Of a stretch of 64,000 nt of DNA, positions 7,855-16,354 are shown piece by piece; position 1 is the stretch's first letter; every line of letters starts with the position of its first letter. The position numbers were made by a program, and so were the translations under genes. Location: NCBI GenBank assembly GCA_910588135.1, contig CAJUOT010000003.1, forward strand, positions 26,358 through 90,357, read 5' to 3'. The DNA comes from an uncultured Oscillospiraceae bacterium. GTDB lineage: Bacteria > Bacillota > Clostridia > Oscillospirales > Oscillospiraceae. Below the pieces are notes generated by a model. That model saw only the letters and a program-made list of their open reading frames with translations, ran no database searches and was not told the origin of the DNA.

Positions 7855-9014
7855 AGCCGATGACAGGCTGCGGGATTCTGGGCGCGCTGAAATGCGTGGC
7901 CGGCATGCCGGGCGTGCTGCCGATGATCCATGGCCCCCTCAGCTGTTCGTCGGGGCACAGGCTGGCCCTGCTTTACGCGGGGGTGGAGCCTCTGCTGCCC
8001 ACCACAAACGTCACCGACCCGGACATCGTCCTGGGAACCCTGGACCGGCTGGAGCGGGCGTTGGAGGAGGCGTGGGCGCGGTATCATCCGCCTTTGCTGG
8101 CGCTGATCCTGACCTGCGCCACCAGCATGGCCGGGGAGGATTTCTCCCGGCTGCTGCTGGCCTATGAGCGGCGCACCGGCGGGCGGGCCATCCTGGTGGA
8201 CGGCAGCGCCCTGGCGGGGGACGAGCTCACCGCGCCCTACGAGGTGTACCGGCTCTTGTGCGAAGCATGGGCGCTCACCCAGGGAACCGGCCCGGATATT
8301 GTGCTGGAGGGGCTTGCCCGGACGGACTACGGCTCTGCGTGGGAGTACCCCGCGCTGTCCGCGCTGGTGGAGCGGGCCACGGGACGGACCGTGCTCCCCG
8401 GCCTGTTCTCCGGCATGGACGCGGCGGACCCCCGGCAGCGGGAACGCTATAACCGGGCCCGGAAATATCAGATGGGCCTGCTGTGGAAAAACTCCACTCA
8501 GGCCATACCGGCGCCCTATGGGATTGAGGGAACCCGCTCCTTTCTGGAATCCCTCTGCGGCCCGGGCGGGCTGACCGCCGAGGGGGCGCGGGAGCACCTG
8601 GACCAGGCGGCGGCCATGGGGCCGCTGGCGGCCCGGCTGAAGGCGCTGGCCGTTCCGGTGGCCGTGGAGAGCGCGGGCTGGCAGGGCTATGGCCTGGCCC
8701 GGTTCCTGAGCCGGGAGCTGGGCTGCCGGGTGCTGCTGAGCGTGGACCAGGAGATTCCGGACATCCCGTGGGAGAACGTGTGCGAGGAATTTTACGAGGA
8801 CGTGGGCCGGTTCGAGCTGGTGGAGCTGATGGAGGCGTTTGGAACCCGGCTGGCATTCGGCTCCTCCAATATCCAGGCGGATGGCAGATGGGGGTACATC
8901 CCGCTGTTCCAGCCGGTCTGGCGCACCGTGGAAGCGGAGGGCGTCCTGATGGGATACGAGGGGGCGCAGCGCGTCGCACAGGCTCTGCTGGCCCTGGCGG
9001 AGGGAAAAACATGA
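7836..9014 (+). CDS. Nitrogenase component 1-like protein, NifK-side subunit
   Basis: The 392-residue protein keeps the cysteine spacing of NifK: C12 in MTGCGILGAL, C37 in IHGPLSC and C94 in LILTCATSMAGEDF, plus TTNVTDPDIVLGT, the counterpart of the S-T-N-L-T-E-x-D-x-V-F-G stretch of NifK/NifE-type proteins. These would supply three ligands of an interfacial P-like cluster with the upstream subunit. It lacks the long N-terminal extension of NifK. Translation is coupled on both sides: it overlaps the D-like gene by 19 bases and its stop overlaps the NifH-like start (ATGA). Confidence 0.83.
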   Translation: MSAQRLEPMTGCGILGALKCVAGMPGVLPMIHGPLSCSSGHRLALLYAGVEPLLPTTNVTDPDIVLGTLDRLERALEEAWARYHPPLLALILTCATSMAGEDFSRLLLAYERRTGGRAILVDGSALAGDELTAPYEVYRLLCEAWALTQGTGPDIVLEGLARTDYGSAWEYPALSALVERATGRTVLPGLFSGMDAADPRQRERYNRARKYQMGLLWKNSTQAIPAPYGIEGTRSFLESLCGPGGLTAEGAREHLDQAAAMGPLAARLKALAVPVAVESAGWQGYGLARFLSRELGCRVLLSVDQEIPDIPWENVCEEFYEDVGRFELVELMEAFGTRLAFGSSNIQADGRWGYIPLFQPVWRTVEAEGVLMGYEGAQRVAQALLALAEGKT

Positions 9015-9823
9015 GACGGCATATCGCGCTTTATGGAAAAGGGGGCATCGGGAAGACCACCGTCTCCCTCAATCTGGCGCTGTCCCTGGCAAAGCGGGGG
9101 ATAAAGGTGCTGCTGGTCGGGTGCGACCCGAAGCAGGACACCACCCGCCTGCTGGCGGACCGGCCCCTGCCGTCCATTATGGAGCAGTACGACGGCCTGC
9201 TCCACGGGCGCGTTCCCCCGGAGCAGGTGATCCTCCGTCCCCGGGAAAACCTCTGGTGCTGTGAGGTGGGGGGGCCGAAGCCGGGGGTGGGCTGCGCCGG
9301 GCGGGGCATCACCATCGCGCTGGGCTATCTGGACAAGACGGGGTATTTTGAGCGCAGCGACGTGGTGCTTTACGACGTGCTGGGGGATATCGTGTGCGGA
9401 GGATTCGCCTCGCCGGTGACCCGGGGGTACGCGGAGCAGATCTACGTGGTGTCCTCCGGGGAACAGGCCTCCCTTTTCGCGGCCAACAACCTGATCCGGG
9501 GGATGCAGGCCATCCGCCGCCCCGTGTCCGGCATCCTGTACAACGGGCGCGGCTTCCGGGGCGAGGACGCCATCATGGAGGAGTTCAGCGCCGCGGTCCG
9601 GGTGCCGGTGACGGCCAGGATTCCCTACGCCGAAGAGATCAAGCTGGGGGAGATCCGCAGGAAGGCCATCTGCGAGTGTCCGGGCGCGGAGCATATCGCC
9701 GCCCATTACGAGGCGCTGGCCGGCCGCCTGCTGGAGGAGGGGCCGCCGCCCTGCGAACCCGCGCCGCTGGAGACAGAGGCGCTCTACGAATTGATCCGCA
9801 GAAAATACTTTGAGGTGATGTAG
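9011..9823 (+). CDS. NifH-like iron-sulfur ATPase (dinitrogenase reductase/BchL family)
   Basis: The 270-residue product has all NifH-family hallmarks: GKGGIGKTT P-loop at residues 9-17, VGCDPKQDTT switch I region, the cluster-ligand Cys C95 in GVGCAGRG and C129 in DVLGDIVCGGF. Two subunits would share one [4Fe-4S] cluster and pass electrons, with ATP hydrolysis, to the D/K-like pair encoded immediately upstream. Its gene starts inside the stop of the K-like gene, and the first importer ATPase gene follows with no gap. Family members include NifH, BchL/ChlL, CfbC and MarH; which one it functionally matches cannot be decided by eye. Confidence 0.9.
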   Translation: MRRHIALYGKGGIGKTTVSLNLALSLAKRGIKVLLVGCDPKQDTTRLLADRPLPSIMEQYDGLLHGRVPPEQVILRPRENLWCCEVGGPKPGVGCAGRGITIALGYLDKTGYFERSDVVLYDVLGDIVCGGFASPVTRGYAEQIYVVSSGEQASLFAANNLIRGMQAIRRPVSGILYNGRGFRGEDAIMEEFSAAVRVPVTARIPYAEEIKLGEIRRKAICECPGAEHIAAHYEALAGRLLEEGPPPCEPAPLETEALYELIRRKYFEVM

Positions 9824-10837
9824 GTGGGCAACGGAATGGATCGGGCTCCGCATTTGCTGGAGCTGGAGCACCTGACGACCTGCTTTCGAAGCGACCAGGG
9901 CGAGCTGCCCGCGGTGGACGATGTCAGCTGGTATGTGGACAAGGGGGAAATTGTGGCCATTGTCGGCGAGTCCGGTTCCGGCAAGACGGTCAGCTGCCTG
10001 TCCATTTTGAATCTGGCCAGCCAGGACGGCAGCGCGGCCATTTCCGGCAGCATCCGGCTGGAGGGGCGGGAGCTGGTGGGACTCAGTCCGGCCGAACTGC
10101 AAAAGGTGCGGGGCAAGGAGATCGGCATGATCTTCCAGGAGCCGATGACCTCGCTGAACCCTGTGTTTACCGTGGGCGGCCAGATCGATGAGACCCTGCG
10201 GGCCCACACGGACCTGACGCGGGCCGAGCGGAAAAAACGGATCATCGAGCTGCTGGAACTGGTGGGTATCCCGGAGGCGGCGCGGCGGGCCAAGTGCTAC
10301 CCCCACGAGCTGTCCGGCGGAATGAAGCAGCGGGTCATGATCGCAATGGCCCTGTCGTGCAGCCCGAAGATTCTCATCGCGGACGAGCCCACCACCGCGC
10401 TGGATGTGACCATCCAGGCGCAGGTGCTGAACCTGCTCCGGCAGCTGCGGGACCGGCTGGGGATGTCCATCATCATCGTGACCCACGACCTGGGCGTGGT
10501 GGCGAATTTCGCCGAGCGGGTGATCGTCATGTACGCCGGGTGCATTGTGGAGCAGGGGAGCACCCGGGCGGTGCTGAAGAACCCCAGGCACTGGTACACC
10601 AAAGGGCTGCTGGCGTCCATTCCCCGGCTTTCCGCGCAGAAGGGGGTCGAGCTGACCGTGATCCCCGGAAACGTGCCGGACATCTCGGAAATGCCGGCGG
10701 GGTGCCGGTTCTGCACCCGGTGCGGGCACGCGCAGCCCCTCTGCCGGGAACAGCGCCCGCCGATGACGGAGCTGGGCGGGGGCCACGGCGCCGCCTGCTG
10801 GGCCTGCGCGGCCGGGGAGGGGGAAGCTCATGAGTAA
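9824..10837 (+). CDS. Opp/Dpp-type ABC transporter ATP-binding protein (OppD/DppD)
   Basis: The 337-residue ATPase shows Walker A GESGSGKT, Q-loop FQEPMTSLNP, signature ELSGGMKQR, Walker B ILIADEPTTALD and the switch His in IVTHD. The C-terminal OppD/F domain contains CRFCTRCGHAQPLC, the four-Cys pattern that holds a [4Fe-4S] cluster in DppD proteins. GTG at 9824 immediately follows the NifH-like stop; an ATG four codons in is an alternative. With the next four genes it forms a complete peptide/nickel-type importer. Confidence 0.92.
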   Translation: MGNGMDRAPHLLELEHLTTCFRSDQGELPAVDDVSWYVDKGEIVAIVGESGSGKTVSCLSILNLASQDGSAAISGSIRLEGRELVGLSPAELQKVRGKEIGMIFQEPMTSLNPVFTVGGQIDETLRAHTDLTRAERKKRIIELLELVGIPEAARRAKCYPHELSGGMKQRVMIAMALSCSPKILIADEPTTALDVTIQAQVLNLLRQLRDRLGMSIIIVTHDLGVVANFAERVIVMYAGCIVEQGSTRAVLKNPRHWYTKGLLASIPRLSAQKGVELTVIPGNVPDISEMPAGCRFCTRCGHAQPLCREQRPPMTELGGGHGAACWACAAGEGEAHE

Positions 10838-11810
10838 TCAGAAGGTTCCGTTGATTCAGGCTGAACACGTTGTGAAGCATTTCCCCGTGAAGGGCGGGAT
10901 CATCCCCCGGAACGTGGACAGCGTAAAGGCCGTCAACGACGTATCCCTTGAAATTTATCCGGGGGAGACCTTTGGCCTGGTGGGGGAGAGCGGCTGCGGA
11001 AAATCCACCCTGGGCAATATCCTGCTGGGGCTGGAACGGCCCACCGGCGGCAAGGTGCTCTACAACGGAACGGATGTCTACCGCTGCGGCAGGGCGGCGC
11101 GCAAAAAGCTGCGCCAGGAGATCCAGGTGGTCTTTCAGGACCCCTACGAGTCGCTGAACCCCAGGATGATGGTGGGGGAGCTGGTGGCGGAGGGGCTGAA
11201 CATCCGCGGCGGGATGAGCGGGGAGGAGAAGCACCGGCGGGTGCTGGATATGCTGGAGCAGGTGGGGCTGAACCCGGAGCACTACAACCGGTATCCCCAC
11301 GAGTTTTCCGGGGGACAGCGGCAGCGGATCGGGATTGCCCGGGCGCTGATCGTGGAGCCCAAGTTCATCATCTGCGACGAGCCGGTGTCCGCGCTGGACG
11401 TGTCCGTACAGGCCCAGATTCTGAACCTGCTGTCCGGCCTGCAGAAAAAGTATCACATGACCTACCTGTTCATCGCCCACGGGCTGAACGTGGTGAAATA
11501 CCTCAGCGACCGGATCGGCGTGATGTACCTGGGCCAGCTGGTGGAGGTGGCCGATTCCCAGGAGCTGTTCCGGTCGCCCCGGCACCCCTACACCCAGGCC
11601 CTGCTCCGGGCCATCCCGGACGTGGACCGGGTGGACGGCCGGCTGCCGGAGACCCTCTCCGGCGACGTGCCCAGCCCCCTCGCTCTGCCGGAGGGGTGCC
11701 TGTTCCACCCGCGCTGCGGCCAATGCACCGAAAAATGTAAAACAGTGCGCCCCGAGCTGAGGCAGGTGGGGAGCACGTTGGTCCGCTGCCACTTGTGCGG
11801 CGGAAGCTGA
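10830..11810 (+). CDS. Opp/Dpp-type ABC transporter ATP-binding protein (OppF/DppF)
   Basis: This 326-residue partner ATPase carries GESGCGKST, VFQDPYESLNPR, EFSGGQRQR, FIICDEPVSALD and a conserved H (FIAHGLNVV, where most family members have THD). A second four-Cys C-terminal pattern (GCLFHPRCGQCTEKC) is present. Its start overlaps the OppD-like gene by 8 bases. It pairs with OppD-like protein to power the two permeases encoded downstream. Confidence 0.92.
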   Translation: MSNQKVPLIQAEHVVKHFPVKGGIIPRNVDSVKAVNDVSLEIYPGETFGLVGESGCGKSTLGNILLGLERPTGGKVLYNGTDVYRCGRAARKKLRQEIQVVFQDPYESLNPRMMVGELVAEGLNIRGGMSGEEKHRRVLDMLEQVGLNPEHYNRYPHEFSGGQRQRIGIARALIVEPKFIICDEPVSALDVSVQAQILNLLSGLQKKYHMTYLFIAHGLNVVKYLSDRIGVMYLGQLVEVADSQELFRSPRHPYTQALLRAIPDVDRVDGRLPETLSGDVPSPLALPEGCLFHPRCGQCTEKCKTVRPELRQVGSTLVRCHLCGGS

Positions 11811-11871
11811 AGCCTTGGATACGCCCCGAGCGGGGATTGATCCAATATTACAAAACAGGAGGAAGAACAAG

Positions 11872-13536
11872 ATGCGCCATCATTGGGGGAAAAAAGTAAT
11901 GTCCATGCTCCTCGCCGGCCTGCTGACGGCCTCTATGGCCGCGTGCGGCGGGCAGCCGTCCGGGCAGTCCAATCCGCCTGCGGACCCGTCCGCGCCGCCC
12001 GCCAGCAGCACGCCGCCGGAGGACGCGGGCCCGAAGTACGGGGGAACCCTGACCACCTACACCTCCGCCGACCCGAAGGCCTTCGACCCGGCGACCCTGA
12101 GCGCCTGGGACCAGACCATCGTGGCCGCCAACCTGCTGGAGGGCCTGGTGCGCCTGAACCCGGAGGGCACGGACATCGAGCCGGGCATTGCCAAGGACTG
12201 GACGGTGTCGGACGACGGCCTGGTCTGGACGTTCAACCTGCGGGACAACGCCCAGTTCCACAACGGCCGCGGCGTCACGGCCCAGGATTTCAAATATTCC
12301 TTTGAGCGCGTCGCCAATCCGGCCACCGCCTCCCCTGCGGCCTGGATGCTCAACAAGCTGGAGGGCTTCGAGGCCTACCAGTCCGGCGCCGCCAGCGAGA
12401 TCACCGGCATCAAGGCCGTGGACGATCACACGCTGGAGCTGACCCTGACGGAGGCGTTCGCGCCCTTCGTCTCCATCCTGTCCTCCGCCAGTCTGGCCGT
12501 GGTGCCCCAGGAGGAAGTGGAGAAGTGGGGGGACGACTTCGGCCAGCACGTGGTGGCCGCCGGCCCCTTCACCCTGGGCGAGTGGAACTTCAACCAGGAC
12601 CTGACCATCAACGCCTTCGACGGATACTGGGCGGGCCGGCCCTACCTGGACAGCGTGAAGTTCCGCGTGATCAACGACGAGAACACCCGCATCGTGGAGT
12701 TCGACGCCCAGACCCTGGATATCGCCTGGATCACCCCGGCCCACTACGACCGGCTGATGTCCGACTCCCGGTACACCGACAGCATCGGCTACGCCTACAC
12801 CCTGCACACCAGCTTCCTGGTGTTCAACATGGAAAAGGAGCCCTTTGGAAGCAACAAGGCCCTGCGGGAGGCGGTGCTGTGCGCCCTCGACACCCAGGCC
12901 GTGATTGATATGCTCCAAAACCGCGCCGCCGTGGCCAACAACCTTCTGACGGACACCATGCTGGGCGCGGTGGAGAGCAGCGGCGTGCCGCCCTACGACG
13001 TGGAAAAGGCCAAGGCGCTGATGGTGGAGGCCGGCTATCCCGACGGGCTGTCCCAGACCTTTGACGTGATCACCCCGCCCTGGAACAACAACATCAAAAT
13101 TCTGGAGATCTACCAGCAGAATCTGAAGGAGATCGGCATCAACATCGAGATCAAGGCCATTGAGAACTCCGCCTACAACGAGGCCCGCAACAGCGGCGAC
13201 TTTGACATCGCCTGGGCCAACATCGTGGCCGGCTATCCCGACTCCGACGCCATGTTCTATCCGCTGCTGCATTCGGACAACATCGGCGCCTCCGGCAACT
13301 ACGCCCGCTACAGCAACGCGGAGGTCGACGCCCTGCTGGACAAGGCCCGCGCCTCCACCGACGACGATGAGCGCGCGCAGCTGTACCGCCAGATCGACGC
13401 GCTGGTGCTGGAGGATATGCCCTATGCCTACCTGACCCACAACATTTACGTGGATATCTGCCAGCCCTTTGTGAAGGATTACTGCCCCAGCGCGCTGGAT
13501 GTGAGCACCTACCACCGGGTCTGGCTGGACAAGTGA
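11872..13536 (+). CDS. Opp/Dpp family 5 solute-binding lipoprotein
   Basis: The 554-residue protein starts with a lipoprotein signal (hydrophobic stretch ending MAAC, lipidated Cys at 25), a Ser/Pro-rich linker and then the cluster-C fold typical of DppA/OppA/NikA, including YGGTLTTYTSADPKAFDP, EGLVRLNPEGTDIEPGIAKD and the FNLRDNAQFHNG segment. The ATG at 11872 follows AGGAGG by 7 bases. It captures a peptide-like or metal-chelate ligand for the importer. Nothing visible tells which: members of this family bind peptides, haem, nickel chelates, opines and sugars. Confidence 0.9.
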   Translation: MRHHWGKKVMSMLLAGLLTASMAACGGQPSGQSNPPADPSAPPASSTPPEDAGPKYGGTLTTYTSADPKAFDPATLSAWDQTIVAANLLEGLVRLNPEGTDIEPGIAKDWTVSDDGLVWTFNLRDNAQFHNGRGVTAQDFKYSFERVANPATASPAAWMLNKLEGFEAYQSGAASEITGIKAVDDHTLELTLTEAFAPFVSILSSASLAVVPQEEVEKWGDDFGQHVVAAGPFTLGEWNFNQDLTINAFDGYWAGRPYLDSVKFRVINDENTRIVEFDAQTLDIAWITPAHYDRLMSDSRYTDSIGYAYTLHTSFLVFNMEKEPFGSNKALREAVLCALDTQAVIDMLQNRAAVANNLLTDTMLGAVESSGVPPYDVEKAKALMVEAGYPDGLSQTFDVITPPWNNNIKILEIYQQNLKEIGINIEIKAIENSAYNEARNSGDFDIAWANIVAGYPDSDAMFYPLLHSDNIGASGNYARYSNAEVDALLDKARASTDDDERAQLYRQIDALVLEDMPYAYLTHNIYVDICQPFVKDYCPSALDVSTYHRVWLDK

Positions 13537-13561
13537 GAACCGTATAGACGAAAAAGGAGTC

Positions 13562-13588
13562 CGGCACGCCCCCAAACGGGGCGTGCCG
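13562..13588 (+). other. Intra-operon hairpin between binding protein and permease genes
   Basis: An 11-base perfect stem (CGGCACGCCCC / GGGGCGTGCCG) with a CAAAC loop and no U-tract sits just after the binding-protein stop. Such structures commonly stabilise the upstream message so the binding protein outnumbers the permease. Confidence 0.6.
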
Positions 13589-13633
13589 AACCCGCGCCGC
13601 AGATGAACCCCAAGGAAAGGCTGGAATGGCATT

Positions 13634-14560
13634 ATGACTCGTTACATTATACGCAGGCTGCTGGCGCTGATCCCGGTCGTCCTGGGGCTGACGCTGGTGG
13701 TGTTCCTCCTGGTCAACGTGGTCCCGGGGGACACGGCCCGGCTGATCGCAGGCGAGTATGCGGACGAAAAGACGGTGGAATCCATCCGGGTGGCTATGGG
13801 ACTGGACAAGCCCGTCTTGGAGCAGTACAAAAATTATCTGCTTTCGCTGGCAAAGGGGGATCTGGGGCGGTCCTACCAGACCCACCGCCCCGTGGCGGAG
13901 GAGCTGATGACGGTATTCCCCAAGACCATCCAGGTGGCCTTGACAACCGAGGTCATCAGTATTATTGTAGGGCTGCTGCTGGGCATGACGGCCGCGCTGC
14001 ACCGCGGGTCGCTGTATGACCGCGGAATCAGTATGTTCGGGGTGCTGGGCCTCTCCATCCCGCAGTTCTGGTTCGCCCTGATCCTCCAGCTTCTGCTGGC
14101 GGTGCAGCTGAAATGGCTGCCGCCCTCCGGATATCAGAACGGCTTTGATATTTATATCATACTGCCGGCCATCACGCTGGGAATTCCGTCAGCGGGAATG
14201 ATGTCCCGGGTTTCCCGGTCGGCCTTTCTGGAGGTCATCCCCCAGAACTATATCCGCACCGCCAGGGCGAAGGGCCTGCGGGAGCGGTCGGTGGTGTGGA
14301 AGCACGCGCTGAAAAACGCGCTGATCCCGGTGCTCTCGCTGGTGGGGACGGATATGAGCCGCCTGCTCACCGGGACAATGATCGTGGAAAGTGTCTTTAC
14401 CTGGCCGGGCATCGGGAAATACGGATACGACGCGCTGTTTTACAAGGATATGCCGGCACTCCAGGGGACAGTGCTGGTGCTGGCCGTCGCGATCTGCCTG
14501 GTCAACCTGTTTGTGGACATCCTGTACGCCGCCGCGGACCCCCGGGTGCGGTACAGCTGA
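13634..14560 (+). CDS. Opp/Dpp-type ABC transporter permease (OppB/DppB)
   Basis: The 308-residue membrane protein begins with the characteristic MTRYIIRRLLALIPVVLG helix and has six predicted membrane segments plus the cytoplasmic EAA loop (YIRTARAKGLRERSV..KHALKNAL) that docks to the ATPase. WPGIGKYGYDALFYKDMPALQG near the C-terminus is typical of the DppB family. It is the first of two permeases in this importer. Confidence 0.92.
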   Translation: MTRYIIRRLLALIPVVLGLTLVVFLLVNVVPGDTARLIAGEYADEKTVESIRVAMGLDKPVLEQYKNYLLSLAKGDLGRSYQTHRPVAEELMTVFPKTIQVALTTEVISIIVGLLLGMTAALHRGSLYDRGISMFGVLGLSIPQFWFALILQLLLAVQLKWLPPSGYQNGFDIYIILPAITLGIPSAGMMSRVSRSAFLEVIPQNYIRTARAKGLRERSVVWKHALKNALIPVLSLVGTDMSRLLTGTMIVESVFTWPGIGKYGYDALFYKDMPALQGTVLVLAVAICLVNLFVDILYAAADPRVRYS

Positions 14561-14576
14561 TCGGGGGGGAGCGCAT

Positions 14577-15518
14577 ATGGAACAAAATTATCTGCCAAAA
14601 AACAAAAAGTACCGCCAGCTGCTTCACAGCGCGGAGCAGCACCAGTCCTCCGGCCTGTACCGGGACGCATGGCGGCGGCTGAAAAAGGACAGGGCCTCCA
14701 TGATCGGGCTGTGTGTGATCGCGTTTTTCGTGCTGCTGGCGGTGCTGGGCCCCGTGCTGCCGGCCCTGGACCCGGAGGCCATCGAGAGCCGCAGGCTGGT
14801 GGACGGGAAAAACGTGTTCCCGCCCTTTGCCCCCAGTCTCACCAAATGGATGGGGACCGACCAGCTGGGGCGGGACATTTTCAGCCGGGTCATCTATGGA
14901 ATCCGCACGTCCCTGATCGTGGGCGTGGTCGCCCGGGGGCTGACCATGGTGGTGGGCGTCACCCTGGGCGTGGTGGCGGCCTACTACGGCGGCTGGGTGG
15001 ACATGGTGCTGATGCGCCTGACCGACGTGTTCCTGGCCTTCCCGGTCATGCTGCTGGCCATGCTGATCACACTGGTGCTGGACGCCAACCTGACCACCGT
15101 GTGCATTGCGCTGGTGGTGGTGGGCTGGCCGGACGTGACGCGGCTCATCCGGGGGCAGGCGCTGTCCCTGAAGAACAAAAGCTATGTCAAAGCCTCCCGG
15201 GCGCTGGGCGCCTCGGACCTGTGGATTATCACCCGGCAGATCCTGCCAAACTGCCTGTCCCTGATTATCGTGTCCTTTTCCATGGGCATCCCCGGCGCGA
15301 TCATGTATGAGTCCGGGCTGAGCTTTTTCGGCTTCGGCATCCGCGCCCCCAGGCCCTCCCTGGGCAACATGATCGCCGACGCCAGGGGCTATATGACCAT
15401 TTGCCCCTGGTATATCCTCTTCCCCGGGCTGGCACTGGTGCTCATCGTGGTGGCGTTCAACGTGCTGGGCGACGGGCTGAACGACGCGCTGGACCCCTAC
15501 GCGAAAAACAGAAGGTGA
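14577..15518 (+). CDS. Opp/Dpp-type ABC transporter permease (OppC/DppC)
   Basis: The 313-residue product has the OppC layout: cytoplasmic N-terminus with W-R-R-L-K-K-D, a first membrane helix, the GTDQLGRDIFSRVIYGIRTSL segment region, and an EAA loop with YVKASRALGASD. It ends GLNDALDP, typical of the family. ATG 14577 was chosen because GGGGGGA precedes it and the family start motif falls correctly; an earlier in-frame start would overlap the previous permease by 180 bases. Confidence 0.92.
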   Translation: MEQNYLPKNKKYRQLLHSAEQHQSSGLYRDAWRRLKKDRASMIGLCVIAFFVLLAVLGPVLPALDPEAIESRRLVDGKNVFPPFAPSLTKWMGTDQLGRDIFSRVIYGIRTSLIVGVVARGLTMVVGVTLGVVAAYYGGWVDMVLMRLTDVFLAFPVMLLAMLITLVLDANLTTVCIALVVVGWPDVTRLIRGQALSLKNKSYVKASRALGASDLWIITRQILPNCLSLIIVSFSMGIPGAIMYESGLSFFGFGIRAPRPSLGNMIADARGYMTICPWYILFPGLALVLIVVAFNVLGDGLNDALDPYAKNRR

Positions 15519-15521
15519 CGT

Positions 15522-16343
15522 ATGCCGATGAAACCGAACCCTTTGCCCTTTGAGCACCCCTGCTTTTCCAACGCCGGGGGCGGCGCGGCGCGGATGCATC
15601 TGGCCGTAGCCCCCAGGTGCAATATCAAATGCGGCTTCTGCCGGCCCACGGTCTCGCCCTGTGTCCACGGCTGCGCCCCCGGCCTTTCCAACCGTCTGCT
15701 GTCTCCGGAGGAGGCGGTGGCCTGGGTCCGGCAGGTGCAGGAGGACCGGGGGGTGGAGATTGCAATCGTGGGAATCGCCGGGCCGGGAGAGCCGCTCTGC
15801 AACCTGGAGACGTTTCAGACCATCGCCCAGGTTCGCCGCGCGTTTCCCAAAATCCACATCTGCCTCTCCACCAACGGGCTGCTTCTGCCCCAATCCGTGG
15901 AGCTGATCCGCCAGCTGGGCGTGGAGACGCTGACGGTCACCGTCAACGCCGTGACCCCCCGGGTAGGGGCCCGGATCTATGAGTCCGTCATGGGCGTGGC
16001 GGGGGAGGAGGGGGTCCGGCCGCTGCTGGAAAACCAGTGGCGGGGCATCTCCATGGCCGTGCAGGCGGGGCTGGTGGTGAAGATAAACAGCGTGTTTGTC
16101 CCGGGCGTCAACGACGAAGAGCTGCCGCTGATCGCGCAGCGGGGCAGGGAGGAAGGGGCTAACATCCAAAATATCCTCCCCCTGATTCCCCGCGAGCGCT
16201 TCGCCCAGCAGCACAGTCCGGACGGGTGCGAGCTGCGCCGCGTCCGGGAGGAGGCGGGCCGGTCGCTGGAGCAGTTTGAGCGCTGCCGCCACTGCCGCGC
16301 GGACGCCGTCGTTCTGGCGGACGGCAAAACCTTGGAAGAATAG
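15522..16343 (+). CDS. NifB-like radical SAM protein (short form)
   Basis: The 273-residue protein has the NifB core: HPCF at residues 12-15, RMHLAVAPRCNIKCGFC with the radical SAM CX3CX2C at C33, C37, C40, and the C-terminal C255-x2-C258-RADAV signature that NifB uses for its accessory clusters. It lacks the NifX-like tail found in many diazotroph NifBs. NifB makes the 8Fe-9S-C precursor of nitrogenase cofactors; an equivalent role for the D/K-like pair is inferred. It lies three bases after the importer permease, so all these genes appear to be one operon, although no NifE/NifN scaffold is present. Confidence 0.85.
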   Translation: MPMKPNPLPFEHPCFSNAGGGAARMHLAVAPRCNIKCGFCRPTVSPCVHGCAPGLSNRLLSPEEAVAWVRQVQEDRGVEIAIVGIAGPGEPLCNLETFQTIAQVRRAFPKIHICLSTNGLLLPQSVELIRQLGVETLTVTVNAVTPRVGARIYESVMGVAGEEGVRPLLENQWRGISMAVQAGLVVKINSVFVPGVNDEELPLIAQRGREEGANIQNILPLIPRERFAQQHSPDGCELRRVREEAGRSLEQFERCRHCRADAVVLADGKTLEE

Positions 16344-16354
16344 GAGAATGGATC

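Noticed and set aside
8792..10831. A 679-codon minus-strand open frame
   Set aside because: Antisense of the K-like, NifH-like and OppD genes, all strongly supported by motifs.
11848..13632. A 594-codon minus-strand open frame
   Set aside because: Antisense shadow of the Opp-type binding protein; Val/Gly/His-rich without a family pattern.
6490..16343. Interpreting the locus as a true nitrogen-fixation cluster
   Set aside because: No NifE/NifN, shortened D and K subunits, no visible His442 equivalent and one P-cluster Cys missing; nitrogenase-like is the safer call.
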